NCBI GenBank assembly: GCA_023105745.1
Contig: JALGQZ010000009.1
Span: 43,615,967-43,679,966 of the forward strand
DNA from: Austropuccinia psidii
Lineage: Eukaryota; Basidiomycota; Pucciniomycetes; Pucciniales; Sphaerophragmiaceae
DNA length: 64,000 nucleotides
Direction of reading: 5' to 3'
The position numbers and the translations under genes are program-made. The notes under the pieces were generated by a model. The model saw nothing but the letters and a program-made list of their open reading frames with translations. It did no database searches and was not told where the DNA came from. This document shows positions 23,611 through 35,411 of the stretch, one piece after another (position 1 is the stretch's first letter; each line of letters opens with the position of its first letter).

Positions 23611-23710
23611 ATGGAAGCTCAATCCAATGCAGCAAAATATAAATCAGTACTAAAAAAGGTTATACCAGTCAATGAAGCTATTCCTCAAGATCTGAATCCA
23701 ACTTTGGAAA
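23611..23710 (+). pseudogene. pol: Element D RT-integrase ORF, first part
   Basis: The ATG at 23611 opens a frame (MEAQSNAAKYKSVLKK...) that runs to 23710, where E interrupts it. After removal of E and one GGAAA copy the same frame continues at 28239 without a break, which confirms this as the N-terminus of the RT-bearing Pol. Having its own ATG, 5.8 kb after the protease, suggests it is a separate translation unit. Confidence 0.75.
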
Positions 23711-23744
23711 TGTCAGGGTGAGTCTATATAGTAGCTATAAAGTT
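23711..23744 (-). repeat. Element E 3' LTR remnant
   Basis: 34 bases, nearly identical to the end of the 5' LTR (26728-26761). Its outer end abuts the GGAAA duplication, so it is the true element terminus. The inner junction with gag is the scar of the internal deletion. Confidence 0.88.
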
Positions 23745-25503
23745 TTCTCACATCTTGTATGACATTTGCTATGTCATCAATGCTGCTGATGTTTTTGCAT
23801 CTGCATTTGACTGCATGTTCTAGATCTCCTGGCAATTTTGTTAGGAGTTTATGGTTTCTCATTTCTATTGTCATATTGGGATCAATGGCTTTTAGCCTTT
23901 TTGTTTGTTTGAGACACCATTCATATGGGTCTTTTTCTGTGGAGCATCTATCACTTTCAAAGGAAATGGTCTTTTGCCAGATCCAACTACCATTGCTACA
24001 CTTTTGTATAATCTGGTTCCTCCACCATGGCCAGCTTTTCCTGCCATGTATTTCTTTCATCTCAGTATACCATATGTTTGCATGGCCTCTGAATGCTGTG
24101 TTAAGTCTTGTTGTGATCCAGTAGTCTGGTATCTTTGGGACATCAACAAAGAGTCCATCAATATGGTCAATGATTTCCATATGGTCATATTCCCCAATTC
24201 CTGAGAACTTTGGCCAGTTTGCCACTTCTGGTAACTGTTTTAGTTCCTGTTTCTCTGAATAGTTGAGATTTTCCCCATCTTGGTACATTGACTCTGATCT
24301 TGACTTTGGAATCTGATATTCAGGTTCCTGGTCATAGTCTTTATCCTCTTCTTTCAATTTTGTAGAGGTAGTGGGTTGACCTTGTGCTGGAGGGTATTGA
24401 TTGTCTTCTCTGTCATAGAGGTAATCAATTTCTTTATCAAAGCTGTCCTGTTGTTGCTGGATACTTCTCAGATCTCTCCTCACAGCTTGTTGTTCTTCTA
24501 GAATTGAATTCAACTGTCTGTTAGTTTTTTCAAATTCTGTCCAAATTTTGGCCAGGTTTGTATTCAAGTCTTTTATTACTGTTGCTTGAAAAGCATTTTC
24601 TTCTTTCAATGTTTCCACTTCTGTCCTCATTTTTTCTCAGGTTTCATGTGTCCAATCCATGAATTGGGCCAATTTGGTCCAAGTGAATTTGATTTCAAAC
24701 TCATGAGTGTTGATTGTAGTCTCAGTTATTAATTCTGGATCAATTGAGTCAGAACTATCAAAACTATTTGTAGGTACAACTATTTTTTGCTTTTGTGTAC
24801 TTCTTGGACTAAGTCCATCAGCTTTTCCATCAATGGGTCTGCTTCTTTCTTCCTCTGGTTGAAAGAAGTTTTGTTTCTCCCTTGGGCTCCTTTTCTCCTG
24901 TTGGAAACTACCTGGAATGGTTGGGGAGCCTTGGATGAAGTTTCCTTTGGCTTGTAAGGCCTGGAACTGCTGGATTGTTGTGGGGAAGATGGGACTTCTT
25001 CTTCCATTTCTGGGGGTACCTGAATCTGACTGGGCTCTTCCTTGTGCCAAGATCTCTCTATGGCTTGTATGGATTCCTGGTTCTCTTTGATTCTGATTCC
25101 TCTTTCTTCTAAGAGTTTGAAATTCTTGTTGGGGTTCCAACCTTGCATTTCTGGCATAGGTTCTGTCCAAGCCATTTGCTTGAGACAGATCGTCTGAGTT
25201 GTTATCCCCACCTCTGCCCATGATGCTGCCATAGTGAACATTTTGTTGTCCATGCTCCATGTGAAGAGGTCTTTCAGGAGTTTGTGTATTTGAAGGACCT
25301 GTTCTGCATCTGTCCAAAATCCTGGTTGGATTTTTGGGTTGAATTTGATTTGGAATAAGACCTTGGGTAGGAGTTCCCTGTTGGTAAGTACTTTTCTGGT
25401 CATTTGATCCAGTAATTGGCTGTCTTCTTCCTCTGTGTCTTCTTGGCCAGTGCTCTGGTTTATTTCTTGGGAATCCAAGATCTCTAAGAAGTGGAGGTGT
25501 CAT
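23713..25503 (-). pseudogene. gag: Element E gag, one in-frame stop, C-terminus truncated
   Basis: Starts at ATG 25503 (MTPPLLRDLG), runs to a TGA at 24637, and resumes in the same frame to 23713. The N-terminal half is Gln/Arg/Pro-rich and disordered. Then a coiled coil follows (about 24630-24420, VETLKEENAFQATVIKDLN), and then the Gag core with WPKFSGIGEYDHMEIID, which aligns with WPHFSGEGEYDHMEF of element C. The last residues (LYSYYIDSP) are encoded by the LTR remnant, not by gag, because of the internal deletion. The zinc knuckle seen in C is missing for the same reason. The first 700 bases overlap a second open frame. Confidence 0.85.
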
Positions 25504-26630
25504 GTTAACAATGTTAAAAAGTGACAGACAATGAAAAATGTTTGTTTCAAGGTTTATTTACCTTTAGCAGGCCCTTGTACAAATTTATGATCTATACTCT
25601 TTGGCAATTTGCCTTTAGAGTTTACAACTGGGTTGATAACAGTGATTTTCTGTTTTTCAATTTGTTTTGGTGATCCAACTGGTTTTGTTGGAGCTTTTCT
25701 GGGTTTTTTGGCCCTTGGCACGGCTATTGATGTCCACTCTTTTGAGTTGATTGTCACTTCACTGTGTCTTTTCTGCTTTCCTTTGGTTTTTGGCAGCACC
25801 TCTCTGTCTTCTGAGGCTGTCACAGATGGATTTCCTTGTGACTGGGTTTCTAATGGAATAGAATCTTTTTCCACTATTCAGAAAAGATGTTTCAAATTGT
25901 ATATCAGTATTTTATTATAAAACCCAATGATTTTATTCAATTCTACTGTTATTTTTCTAAATTTTTAAGTATTCTTATTATAATATGTTTTTATTGAAAA
26001 ATAACAGTTTTTTGAATTTTTCACTTATTTTTTATAAGTGAAAACTATAATATCCAAGTGTTTTGTGAATGATTCACTTGGATATTATTGTGTTTTTGTA
26101 TAAACACTTCAAATTTATTAAATTATAATAAATTTGATTTGTTATTATAAATATTATAAATAATATTTATTTTAACACTTTATTTTTGATTAAAATATCA
26201 ATTAATTACAAGTTTTCACGTCAATTTGAGTGATGTCTTGTTTAAAAGGAAATATTTAATTAAAATATTCCTTATAAATAATAAAAAATTATTTTATTAT
26301 TTAATATTTATCAATCATTTATTAATAAATGTTTCTTTATTAATTTTCACGCACTTTGGTGAAAAATAATAGTAAAAAAAGGTAATATACTGTTTGTATA
26401 TTATTATTTATATTGAAATTTAAATAATACTGTTGTATTATTATCAAATTTCGTGAAAATTATTGCAATATTATCAAATAAAGAGGATTTGTACTCTCAT
26501 TCTCAACAAAAATATTTGTAATATATATTTTTGGAGAAAAAAAAACTTATGTATATAATATATGATGCTATATTATATAAAAAAAACTGATAATAATAGA
26601 AAAGAAGATAAATTAGAAATCTTACTCACT
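24780..26630 (-). CDS. Element E spliced accessory ORF overlapping gag (predicted)
   Basis: Predicted from sequence only. Exon ending at 26630; intron 1 26629-25874 (GTGAGT...ATAG); exon 2 25873-25562; intron 2 25561-25484 (GTAAAT...CTTAG, 78 bases, phase 1); exon 3 25483-24780. Splicing intron 1 joins A to TG and makes the ATG (MEKDSIP...). Spliced length is 1,017 bases, 338 residues. Exon 2 is Lys/Pro-rich. Exon 3 is Gln/Glu/Ser-rich, contains MQGWNPNKNFKLL and ends LVQEVHKSKK. Exon 3 overlaps gag in another frame, and both frames are fully open for about 700 bases. Element C has the same arrangement. I do not recognise the protein; it might be an alternative Gag or an accessory factor. Confidence 0.6.
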
Positions 26631-26727
26631 GTTAGTAAAATACCTTTTAAATAACTGTATTTTTACGCCTAATTCAGTTCAAAAACACGTCCAAGAAGGT
26701 TGAAAACCCACGGCCAGGCCCCCAAAA
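25875..26727 (-). other. Element E leader, largely a predicted intron
   Basis: Very AT-rich sequence between the 5' LTR and the first long exon. A strong donor, AACA|GTGAGTAAG, lies at 26630/26629 and the matching acceptor GAATAG|TGG at 25874/25873. The first 100 bases after the LTR carry the GGGGGCCTGG primer-site region and no ATG. Confidence 0.5.
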
Positions 26728-28233
26728 TATCAGGGTGAGTCTATATAGTAGCTATAAAGTGTAAATACAAGCTAGTATTATGACTGTGACACGTCAAAAA
26801 AACAGATAAATTTAATTCTTCAGGTCCTACTGCTACGTGGTAACAGTGGTGATGAGTCTGTTGAGGACCTGGGTTTCAATACTCTAATATCTTTTCCTGT
26901 AAAGAAGTACTACAATAATTATGCTCTAATTATATCTTTAATAACTCTAAGGACACTACTGATGGATAACAGTTTTGTCACGTAAGAATATGGGTAATAA
27001 GATAAGATATTCTGGGTTTTCAAGGAAAAAACCCTTCTTTTTATATCTTTCAAGACTGTCAAGAGTTATTAACTCTTCACACGTCAGAGGAGTGAATATT
27101 TTCACTCCAATGATCAATCTGTGGTTCTGGATCATCAATTCTGACGTCAATAGAGGCAGAATTGTGGTTTTGCAACCACAAATGATCATTCTGGATCAAT
27201 ACAGGGTGAAAAAAGTTTTCACCTGCCACGTCAGCACTTGGATGACGTTGTTCTAGTGTCTGTATGATCAGTAATGATGATTTTTGAGAGGTTATATCTT
27301 CCTAAGTATATTATTTTAAGTATGAGAGCAATACTGTTTGATACAAGTTTGATACAGTCATGTATTGCTAGAAAAACCTTCCAGTCAAGATATCTCAGTC
27401 AGTTCTTAAGATATCAAGAAGCCAAGAGCACAGAATTGAAGGGCTTAATGAGCTCTTCAATTTGGTATGCTTCATGTTTACCCTTCCTTAAAATAGCAAA
27501 AGCTAAAAGGGTTTTAAGTTTTTGGATGTATTTTTGTACTTCAGTATGAGGCTTCAAAAACTTCCATACCAGATATCTTCTTCAATTTGGAAGATATCTG
27601 TATTCTGATGATACAGTCTTGTAGGGCTTGATTAGCTCTACGGTTTGGTATATTACTCTGTAAAGTTGTATGAGTGTATGCCAAAGATACAGGGGTTTGT
27701 TTATATTGTTGTTTTTCAGAATATCTGTATTTTGGTTGTTAAACCTTTGAGCCAAGATCCCTCAGTCAATTTAAGAGATACAGAGGTCTAAGGTGTCTCA
27801 AATTAAAGCTCTTGTTTAGATCTTTAATTTGGTTGTACTTTTGTACAGTTTTGTACAAGCCCTCTTTGACTTTCAGGGGGGTCTTGGTTTTAAAATAAAG
27901 GTCATATGGTATCTCCAGTTGTGGTGGTGTTACAGCAACATGGATGATACCATTGTGTAGCTCTCTATGTGAGCTTTAAGAAAAAGATTATTTTGGTATA
28001 GAATAACCTAAATATGCATAAGCTAGATGAGAGGTGAAAATAAGGGTTTTGACTTGTTTATTTTCCTCTAGGTTTCCTTATTCTGTTTGGATAAGGTTGG
28101 TGTTTAATTTAAGAGGAGTTTTTTCCTCTTATTTATTACCTGTATTGACTATGTTTGTTCAATACTTTTCATACCATTATCTATGGTATGTTGGATGTCA
28201 TGCTAGTGCTCTGTTTTGAGTCACAGGCTGACA
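26728..28233 (-). repeat. Element E 5' LTR
   Basis: 1,506 bases, from TGTCAGCCTGTGACTC (at 28233, minus strand) to ACTCACCCTGATA (at 26728). It is followed by TTTTGGGGGCCTGG, comparable to TTTGGGGGCCCAGC after the 5' LTR of C, so the two families probably use a similar primer. Small ORFs inside are not supported. Confidence 0.9.
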
Positions 28234-28238
28234 GGAAA

Positions 28239-31200
28239 GACCTGAATTATCAAGAGATCCATATGAAAAACCTTTATCACCTAACCCACCTCTATTTATT
28301 GAAACATTAAAAGTTACAGAAGAAAGAATTTCAACAATAAATTTTGGACCATCTAGATGGTTATCAGAAGAAGAAACAAATTTATTAAAAAATGTTATAT
28401 TACTAAGGGAAAAGGCTATAGCATTTTGTGAAGAAGAAAGAGGCGTACTTAAACATTCTTATGGAAAACCATATAAAATACCAGTTATATCACATGAACC
28501 ATGGCAAAAGAAACCAATACCAATACCAAAATCAATTTTACCTCAATTTATTGAGCTAGTCAGAGAAAGAATACATACAGGACTCTATGAACAATCAACA
28601 TCAAGCTATAACAGCCCAGTATTTTGTGTGGCAAAACCAAACAGAAAACTTAGAATAGTTCATGATCTTCAAGACCTCAATAAAGTCACAATAAAAAATG
28701 CAGGATTACCACCAAATGTTGATGAGCTTGTGTGATCATTTTCAAAAAGAGCATGTTATGGATTAGGAGATATTATGGGAGGATATGATGAAAGAGAGTT
28801 GGATATTAATACAAGACCCCTTACCGCCTTTGAAACACCACTTGGAAGACTTCAGCTTACTAGACTACCTCAAGTTGCAACAAACTCTGTGGCAGTTTAT
28901 CAAGCACAAATGACTTGGATACTTCAGGAGGAAATACCAGAGCACCTTGGAATATTCATAGATGATGGAGGGATTAAAGGACCCAGATCAACATATCAGC
29001 ATGAAACATTGAAGGAGAATCCACTCATAAGAAGATTTGTTTGGGAATATGCAGTAAAATTACAAAGAATATTTTTCAGGATAGAAGAGGCAGGACTCAC
29101 AATTTCAGGATCAAAATTTGCATTCTGTGTTCCAGCACTGGATATTGTAGGGCATATTGTATCTTTGGGTGGAAGAAAGATTTCAAAACAGAAAATAAAC
29201 AAGATACAAAATTGGCCTAGACCAACAACAAAGAAGGAAGTTAGAGGATTTTTAGGACTATGTGCATATGTCAGAATGTTTATCAAAGACTTTTCACAAG
29301 CTTCAGCACCATTGAGAAGATTGACAAGGGAGGATGTATTTTGGAATTGGGATGAAAAATGTGAAGAAGCTTTTATAAAACTCAGGAAGATAGTAGGAGA
29401 AGAAATTACCTTGATGACATTGAATTATGAAAAATGATCTGGGAAGATAAAATTATCAATTGATTCGAGTTATATTGCAGCTGGTGCAGTTCTTATGAAA
29501 GAGGATGAGAATGGACAGGATAGACCAGTACTATATGAATCAGTGACCTTTTCCCAACTAGAATCTAAATACTCTCAGCCTAAATTCAAATTGTGTGGTG
29601 TTGCAAGAATACTCAAAAAGCTTCAAACAATATTATGGGGACAACACTTTGAGCTTCAAGTAGATGCTAAATCTTTAATAGAAATGATCAACACATCATG
29701 TTTACCAAATGCACCAATGACAAGATGGGTAGCATTTATTCAACTTTTTTCTTTTGATCTGGTCCACAAACTGGGGAAGACATTGACTATACCAGATGGA
29801 TTATAAAGAGGACTAAAGGGGGGAAATGAAGATGAAAGTGAAAGGGATGATTTTGATGAATAAGAAGAATGGATCAAACCACATCCAGGATTTGGTCCAA
29901 AAGAAGTAAATACAAGAAAAGTAGGAAAATTATCAAGAAATATAATAAAAACTATTGAAATTCCAATAAAACAGGAAGGATTTGGAAAGCATATGCAGGA
30001 ATATTTGAATAGTTTGAAAAAGCCACAAAGTATTGGGGAGGAATACTTCAAGAGAATCAAAAAAAGATCAGTAAGTTTCTATATAGAATGAGGACAGCTA
30101 AAAAGGAGAAATCAAGAGAATCCACAAATAGTTGTGTTTAATGATAAAGCTCAAAAACAGATTCTAAAGAAAATGAACAAAGAATTGGATCATCAAGGAG
30201 AAAATGAAACATATAGAAGAATAAAGAAAAGATATTGGTGGGAAGGAATGAAAAAGATAATCAAGAAATGGGTTAAAACATGTCAAGAATGTCAGAAAAG
30301 GAGTCATTTGCAGCCAAAATATGAAGGAAAGATATTTGCAACATCCACTTTATTTGAAAGAGTCAGCATGGATGCAGTCCATATCAAGGCAGGAAGATGT
30401 AAATATTTGGTGGTAGCAAGAGATGAATTTTCAGGATGGCCAGAAACTGTTGCATTAACTAGGCTAACGGCAAAATCAGTCTCCGAATGGTTTAATTCAG
30501 AATGGATTTGTAGATATGGAGCACCCAAAGAAGTCACAGTAGATGGAGGAGCAGAATTTGGAAAAGAACTACAAGAAGCAGTCAAAAGAGCAGGATAAAG
30601 AATCAGAATAACTACACCTTACTACCCAGAAGCACAAGAAATGTTTGAAAGAAGCCATAAGCAATTAAAGAATGCACTTGTAAAAATGTGTGGTGAAAAT
30701 GGATCCAAATGGAAAGAATACTTACCAATTATAACCTTGGCAGATAGAATTTTGGTAGAAGGAACAACAGGATACTCACCATTTGAGCTTCAGTTTGGTC
30801 AGAAGGCTGTCTTACCAATTGAAATAGAAACAAACACATACCTAGCCATCGAATGGAATAAAATCTCAACAACAGAAGAGCTATTTGAAGCAAAAGCAAT
30901 ACAGATTTCAGCAAAAGAAGAAACAAAACTAAAAGCAGAAGATAAATTGAGAGATTCAAGAAAGAAATCAGTTCAATACTTGGACAAAAAGATGGCTCAC
31001 AAACTGAGAAATCCACTTCAACCTGGGGATTTAGTATTAGTTTACGATAAAACACTTGAGTCACAGTTGGGATTACTCTTCAAAAACCGTTGTAATGGAC
31101 CATTTAGAGCTATAGGTCAAGTTAATAATGGACCTTATGAGCTTGAAGAATTGGATGGTACTAAACTAACAAGGAAATTTGCAGCAAGTCACATCAAGAG

Positions 31201-31327
31201 TTTTTACCCAAGGGGGAAGATAGTTCCCTTAGATTCAGAATCAGGAAATGAAAGCAGTGAAGAAAGTGAAGTTGAAGATTCAATATTAGAAGAAGAAGAA
31301 ATTGAAAACTATACCTTCTCTGATTAA
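28239..31327 (+). pseudogene. pol: Element D pol: RT, RNase H, integrase, single frame with six stops
   Basis: Continues from 23710 in frame. RT (about 28500-29350) with YSNSPVF-type finger motif SSYNSPVFCVAKPN and catalytic box FIDDGG (near 28962); RNase H (about 29440-29800); integrase zinc finger (HQGENET...CQECQK, about 30190-30300); integrase core with Asp in SMDAVHIK, Asp in VDGGAEF and Glu in EAQEMFERSHK; C-terminal part to TAA 31325. No frameshift occurs in 3 kb, but stops lie at 28733, 29435, 29804, 29861, 30089 and 30596. All catalytic residues I can identify are kept, so only nonsense changes have inactivated it. There is no chromodomain; the C-terminus is acidic (Glu/Ser). Confidence 0.93.
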
Positions 31328-31370
31328 CATTGCCAAGCTTTCAACTGGAATGCTGGGGACAGCATTACAT

Positions 31371-31380
31371 GGAGGGGGGA
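31371..31380 (+). promoter_or_regulatory. Element D polypurine tract
   Basis: GGAGGGGGGA directly before the TG of the 3' LTR. It is the expected plus-strand primer for reverse transcription and fixes the LTR boundary at 31381. Confidence 0.85.
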
Positions 31381-33405
31381 TGTGGTATTCCATACCAATT
31401 ATACCAGTCTGAAGTTTACAAAATAATTGAGAAACAAAACAAAACAGAAATTACCAAATAGCTGCTCAAATGAAAATAAAATTGTGGGAATGGCTCTGCA
31501 AATAGAAATAAAATTGTGGGAATGGCTCTGCAAATGAAAATAAAACTGTGGGAATGGCTCTGCAAATGGAAATAAAATTGTGGGAACGGCTCTGCAAATA
31601 GAAATAAAATTGCGGGAATGACTCCACAAGTGAAAATAAAATTACGGGAATGGCTCTGCAAATGAAAATGGGAATTAGGGAATGGCTCCACAAATGGAAA
31701 TAGGAATTAGGGAATAACTCTGGAGGTGGACATCAAATTCCAGAGCTCTGGAACTAGGTAAATCAAACTTTAAAGAAGTACTAGGGAATAATCAAGAAGA
31801 TTAGAGTTTCAACCAGAAGAAATTCAATTACAATTGAAAATACCAATTTCCACACCTTTTTCAAATATAATGGCAGTGCACTCAATATAAAAACCTTTAT
31901 TTTCCCCACTTTCCCCACTTCCAAGAAAAGCCTCACCAGCTACATTATCTCAAAGACATCACATGATTTTGATAAGAAACAGAAACACCAGCATAATTTT
32001 GTCATATGTATCATATTACTAGAAGAAAGCTCAATTATCAGGAGCTGTATTTTCTCCACTTTCTTGGAAAAAGGAAAATCTCACCAGACAAATTATCTTA
32101 ATTACATCACATGATTTTGATAAGAAAAAGTACCACCAGCATAATTCTCTCAGAACATACATAACTAATAGAAACAAAAAATACTTTCCCCACCTTCAAG
32201 AAAACATCACCAGCCATATTAGCTCAATGACCTCACATGACTTAAAAAAAAGAAAAAAAAGAAACTCTCACCAGTTAAATTATCTCAAATACATCACATA
32301 ATTTTGATAACAAAAAGCACCACCAGCATAATTCTCTGGGCAAACACATTGCTACATCAAAATTACACGCCTCACCAGCTAAAACCTCTCAACTATAATG
32401 TTTTCTAAGTACCCTGTTTTGTGAAGCTCTATAGAGGCACAAAAGCTATAAATAGAGGTTCTCTATCCCTCATTTTTCCTATCGTCAAAGGGAACAAGTT
32501 TTCACTATCCAGGATCACCATCATTCCCTGAACTAGCAGGATATCTAGAATAGTAGTAGTGTTTTAGTAGTCAAAAGCTCAGTAGCCTTGCTCAGTAGCT
32601 TAGTATTAAGTGAAGAATAGTAGTATAACTGTAGTAAAAAGCTCAGTAGCCTTGCTCAGTAACTTAGTATTAGTGAAGAATAGTAGTATAACCATAGTAA
32701 AAAGGTCCGTAGCCTTGCTCAGTAGCTTAGTATTGGTGAAGAATAGTAGTATAACTGTAGTAAAAAGCTCAGTAGCTTATTATTGTTAAAGAAATAGTAG
32801 TATAGCTGTAGTTAAAGCTTAGTAGCCTTGCTCAAAAGGTTAGTGTTAATAACAAAAAAGTAGTAGTGATATAAACTCAGTATCAAAAAAAATTCTAACC
32901 GAACCAAATTCAGTAGTCTTATTATTAGTACTCATATCAAAAAAAATCATTATAATCAACATAAAACCATAAAAGAAATATATATTCTTATCATTCTTAT
33001 TAAAAAAGAAAAACATAAAAAATATTCTTATTAGTGTTATTAAAATAACAGAAAGCCAAAACATATATATATATATATATATTATGATCACTTTTATTAA
33101 AATAAAATGAGAAAAATCTTAGTTTTCATTTTATCAGAAATTTTAGATCAGAGTTTTTGCTGTAGTGTTATTGATAGGTCTGACTTAGAGACTGCTTATA
33201 AGTCCTCTCTATCTGTCAAAGCCTCAAATCTTATTTTATTTTGTGATTCTCTGTAGGATGACTATTCAGTATTATTTAGAGGGGCAGCTAATACACCTTA
33301 GCACCCATGGTTATTGGACAATTCTGAAATTCAAAACAGACTTAATGATAATTTCCCCCTCAAGGTACTGCCTTATTTCATCCCACACCAAAAGGAGTTC
33401 CCACA
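31381..33405 (+). repeat. Element D 3' LTR
   Basis: 2,025 bases, aligned end to end with the 5' LTR. The 32-bp array has about nine copies (31446-31725) against six, which accounts for the 96-base length difference. A TATAAATA box lies at 32447-32454, and AGCTCAGTAGC repeats at 32549-32850. The minus-strand ORFs over the 32-bp array are translations of the repeat and not genes. Confidence 0.92.
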
Positions 33406-33409
33406 ACAC

Positions 33410-34870
33410 CCAAAAGTGACCAGAGTGAATTTGGAAACAAAGTGACAAAGTTAACAGTGATGAAAGATGCTTTAATTCACTTTTTGGTGTTTCAAGGGGT
33501 AAAATAATTATAAGAGTTACAAAAAATGATTTTAATGAATTCTTCACATTTTTAAAAGGTTTAAAATCATTTAAAAAGGGTGGTTGGAATCTCTTATTGA
33601 TTGGCTTAACAGTTTTTAAACTAATCATAAAAGGAAAAGATGTTAACATGAAGAGAAAAGTGGGGAAAAGAAGACATTATTTTATAGCCATCAATTTTCT
33701 TACTCCAAAAGTAGAATTTACTCTGGTCAGTCGTGAAAAACACTCTGACAACAGAAAATCCAATTATGGAATCATTGAACCCTGGTTTAGACCAAAAGAG
33801 GGCTGGTTTTAGCCCTTTTTTGCTATTTTTAGTGATTTTAGACCCTTAAATTAGCCATTACTATAGTAATACCTGGTCTAGAGACTTCAAAACACGTCAG
33901 AATGTGTGTAAGAGTCATAGAAGCCAGTTAAACCTGTCTTTACTAAGATTTCTTTAGCTTAAGGGTAGTTTTACCCTCTTGGCAACAGTTAAAACTGCCC
34001 TGGTTGGTATCAAAACCTCATCATCAATTGAGTCACAGACCCTTTGATTCAATTACTGGCCAAAAGTGGTGAATTTTTGCATGGATTTTGACATCCTATG
34101 CCTTTCAGCATGGAATTTGGGGTCTGGCTCTCCCTTGGAGCTAGAGTACCTTTTCCACCCCAGAATTAATCTTTCCAATTTATTTTTTCTTTAATTCATC
34201 ATCATGTAATACACTTGAAATTTACACATACAATTGAATTGAGGTTTTACAGTACACAACTGTAATAATTGATACCTCATATGTAAATTACAGCTCACTT
34301 ACATAATACACGCACACATTTTGACATTTCAATTGAAAATACTTCAGTTCCTCATAACCTCTAAGCTACACACAACACCTCAATTTTAACACAAAAATTG
34401 ATGGTTAACACCACATGTGGTGTGAATTAAATTAAGGTTTTGATTATTTTCAGCTTTTGTCCAGAAAATACTAAAAACTTAATTTAACCTTATTTAGAAT
34501 AGAGTTACAGCAATTTTACCCAAAGGTGACCCCACCTTATCTTTTATGAGGAATCCAATGGTGAAGTAATTTTCTTAATTTTATTTATTGGATGAAAATT
34601 TATAATATATTTTATGTCACGTTTTACCAAAAATATTTTAATTTCATTAATTTTATTAAAAATTCATTTTTACTTAATTTTTTCAAGTAAAAATGCAATT
34701 TCACAATTTTCAAAATTTAATGTAATTTTTATTTTAAATTATAATTAAATTTGTATTTATATTTAAATCTTTATTTTGATAATGCAAAGAAATTTATTTT
34801 ATTTATATTTATATATTTTTTTGGTTATTTGTGGTCTTTTTGGTATATGAAAATACCTCTAAGGCTCACA
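33410..34870 (-). repeat. Element C 3' LTR, proximal piece
   Basis: Resumes the LTR interrupted by D (CCAAAAGTGACCAGAGTG, matching 43491 onward in the 5' LTR) and ends at 34870 with the minus-strand start TGTGAGCCTTAGAGG. Confidence 0.92.
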
Positions 34871-34890
34871 TTGCCTCCCCCTAAAAAAAG
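34871..34890 (-). promoter_or_regulatory. Element C polypurine tract
   Basis: On the minus strand CTTTTTTTAGGGGGAGGCAA, immediately before the LTR start TGTGAG. The same tract precedes the 3' LTR of B at 45978-45996. Confidence 0.75.
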
Positions 34891-34894
34891 AATA

Positions 34895-35407
34895 TTACTT
34901 TGTGATAGTGTTATTTTTAGTGTGTCCAAATCTTCTGAGAATTTTAGTACCTTCAGTTATGTCTTTCTCTGCTAACCATTCATCTTCACAAGTTAAGTCA
35001 CTGTACCTAACAAGGTATTCCCTCACTTGATTCGTTCTTGAGATTCTTTCTTTGGGAACTTCGGTAAGATTTTTAATACCAGATGATTCAATAGGAGGTT
35101 TAACCTGGGGAGATTTATTCCTCAAGGGAAATTTTTCAGCATCACTAAATTTATTTGGCTGTATCAAGCTCACTGGAAATGTAGGGTGCTTATTGCTGTG
35201 TTCTTCAGATAATTCTACTTCAGCAGCATTTTCTCCATGGAGGGCCTTAATAACAAAAGGTCCTGCAAAGGAGTCTTTGATCTTTTTACATCCTTTGATG
35301 TTATTGAAGTTAGTGGTGGATACAAGTACTAAATATCCCACTTTGAAATCTGGAGTGGCATGTGACTTTTCCCATTTGTCCTTAGCATATGCAAAAGAGT
35401 CTAACAT
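34895..35407 (-). pseudogene. pol: Element C pol, C-terminal end of integrase
   Basis: Continues C pol after the solo LTR: integrase C-terminal region (DSFAYAKDKWEKSHATPDF, VSLIQPNKFSDAEKFPLRN) and a chromodomain-like end (VREYLVRYSDLTCEDEWLAE...). The frame is open from the LTR junction to the stop at 34895. It aligns closely with element B at 45460-45972. The TSD base pattern GCAC at 35408-35411 and 37297-37300 shows where the LTR entered. Confidence 0.9.
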
Positions 35408-35411
35408 GCAC

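Larger units (their letters stand above)
23711..28233 (-). mobile_element. Element E: Ty3/gypsy element deleted for pol, youngest in the nest
   Basis: Flanked by perfect GGAAA duplications (23706-23710 and 28234-28238). On the minus strand: 5' LTR 26728-28233 (TGTCAGCC...CCCTGATA), primer-site region TTTTGGGGGCCTGG, AT-rich leader, spliced accessory ORF, gag. Gag then joins directly to the last 34 bases of an LTR (23711-23744). Pol and most of the 3' LTR have been deleted. The coding parts are the least damaged in the window, in agreement with its innermost place. Confidence 0.93.
12745..33405 (+). mobile_element. Element D: very large Ty3/gypsy retrotransposon with extra ORFs
   Basis: LTRs of 1,929 and 2,025 bases starting TGTGGTATTCC and ending GTTCCCACA. 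Total length is 20.7 kb, about 16.1 kb without element E. Flanking bases ACGC (12741-12744) and ACAC (33406-33409) look like a 4-bp target duplication with one change. A D-family solo LTR at 35412 also has a 4-bp duplication. Order: LTR, gag, protease, about 5.8 kb with extra ORFs and repeats, then RT/RNase H/integrase ORF, polypurine tract, LTR. E is inserted in the pol ORF. Gypsy elements are normally 5-8 kb. Confidence 0.92.

Noticed and set aside
23759..24204. Plus-strand ORFs opposite E gag
   Set aside because: Antisense shadows of the conserved Gag core, overlapping each other in two frames.
26956..28219. Small ORFs inside the E 5' LTR
   Set aside because: LTR sequence bounded by matched termini and a target duplication; no motif or conserved partner.
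31399..31693. Three overlapping minus-strand ORFs over the D 3' LTR
   Set aside because: They translate the 32-bp tandem repeat; 32 is not a multiple of three, so all frames yield the same peptide set. No coding signal.
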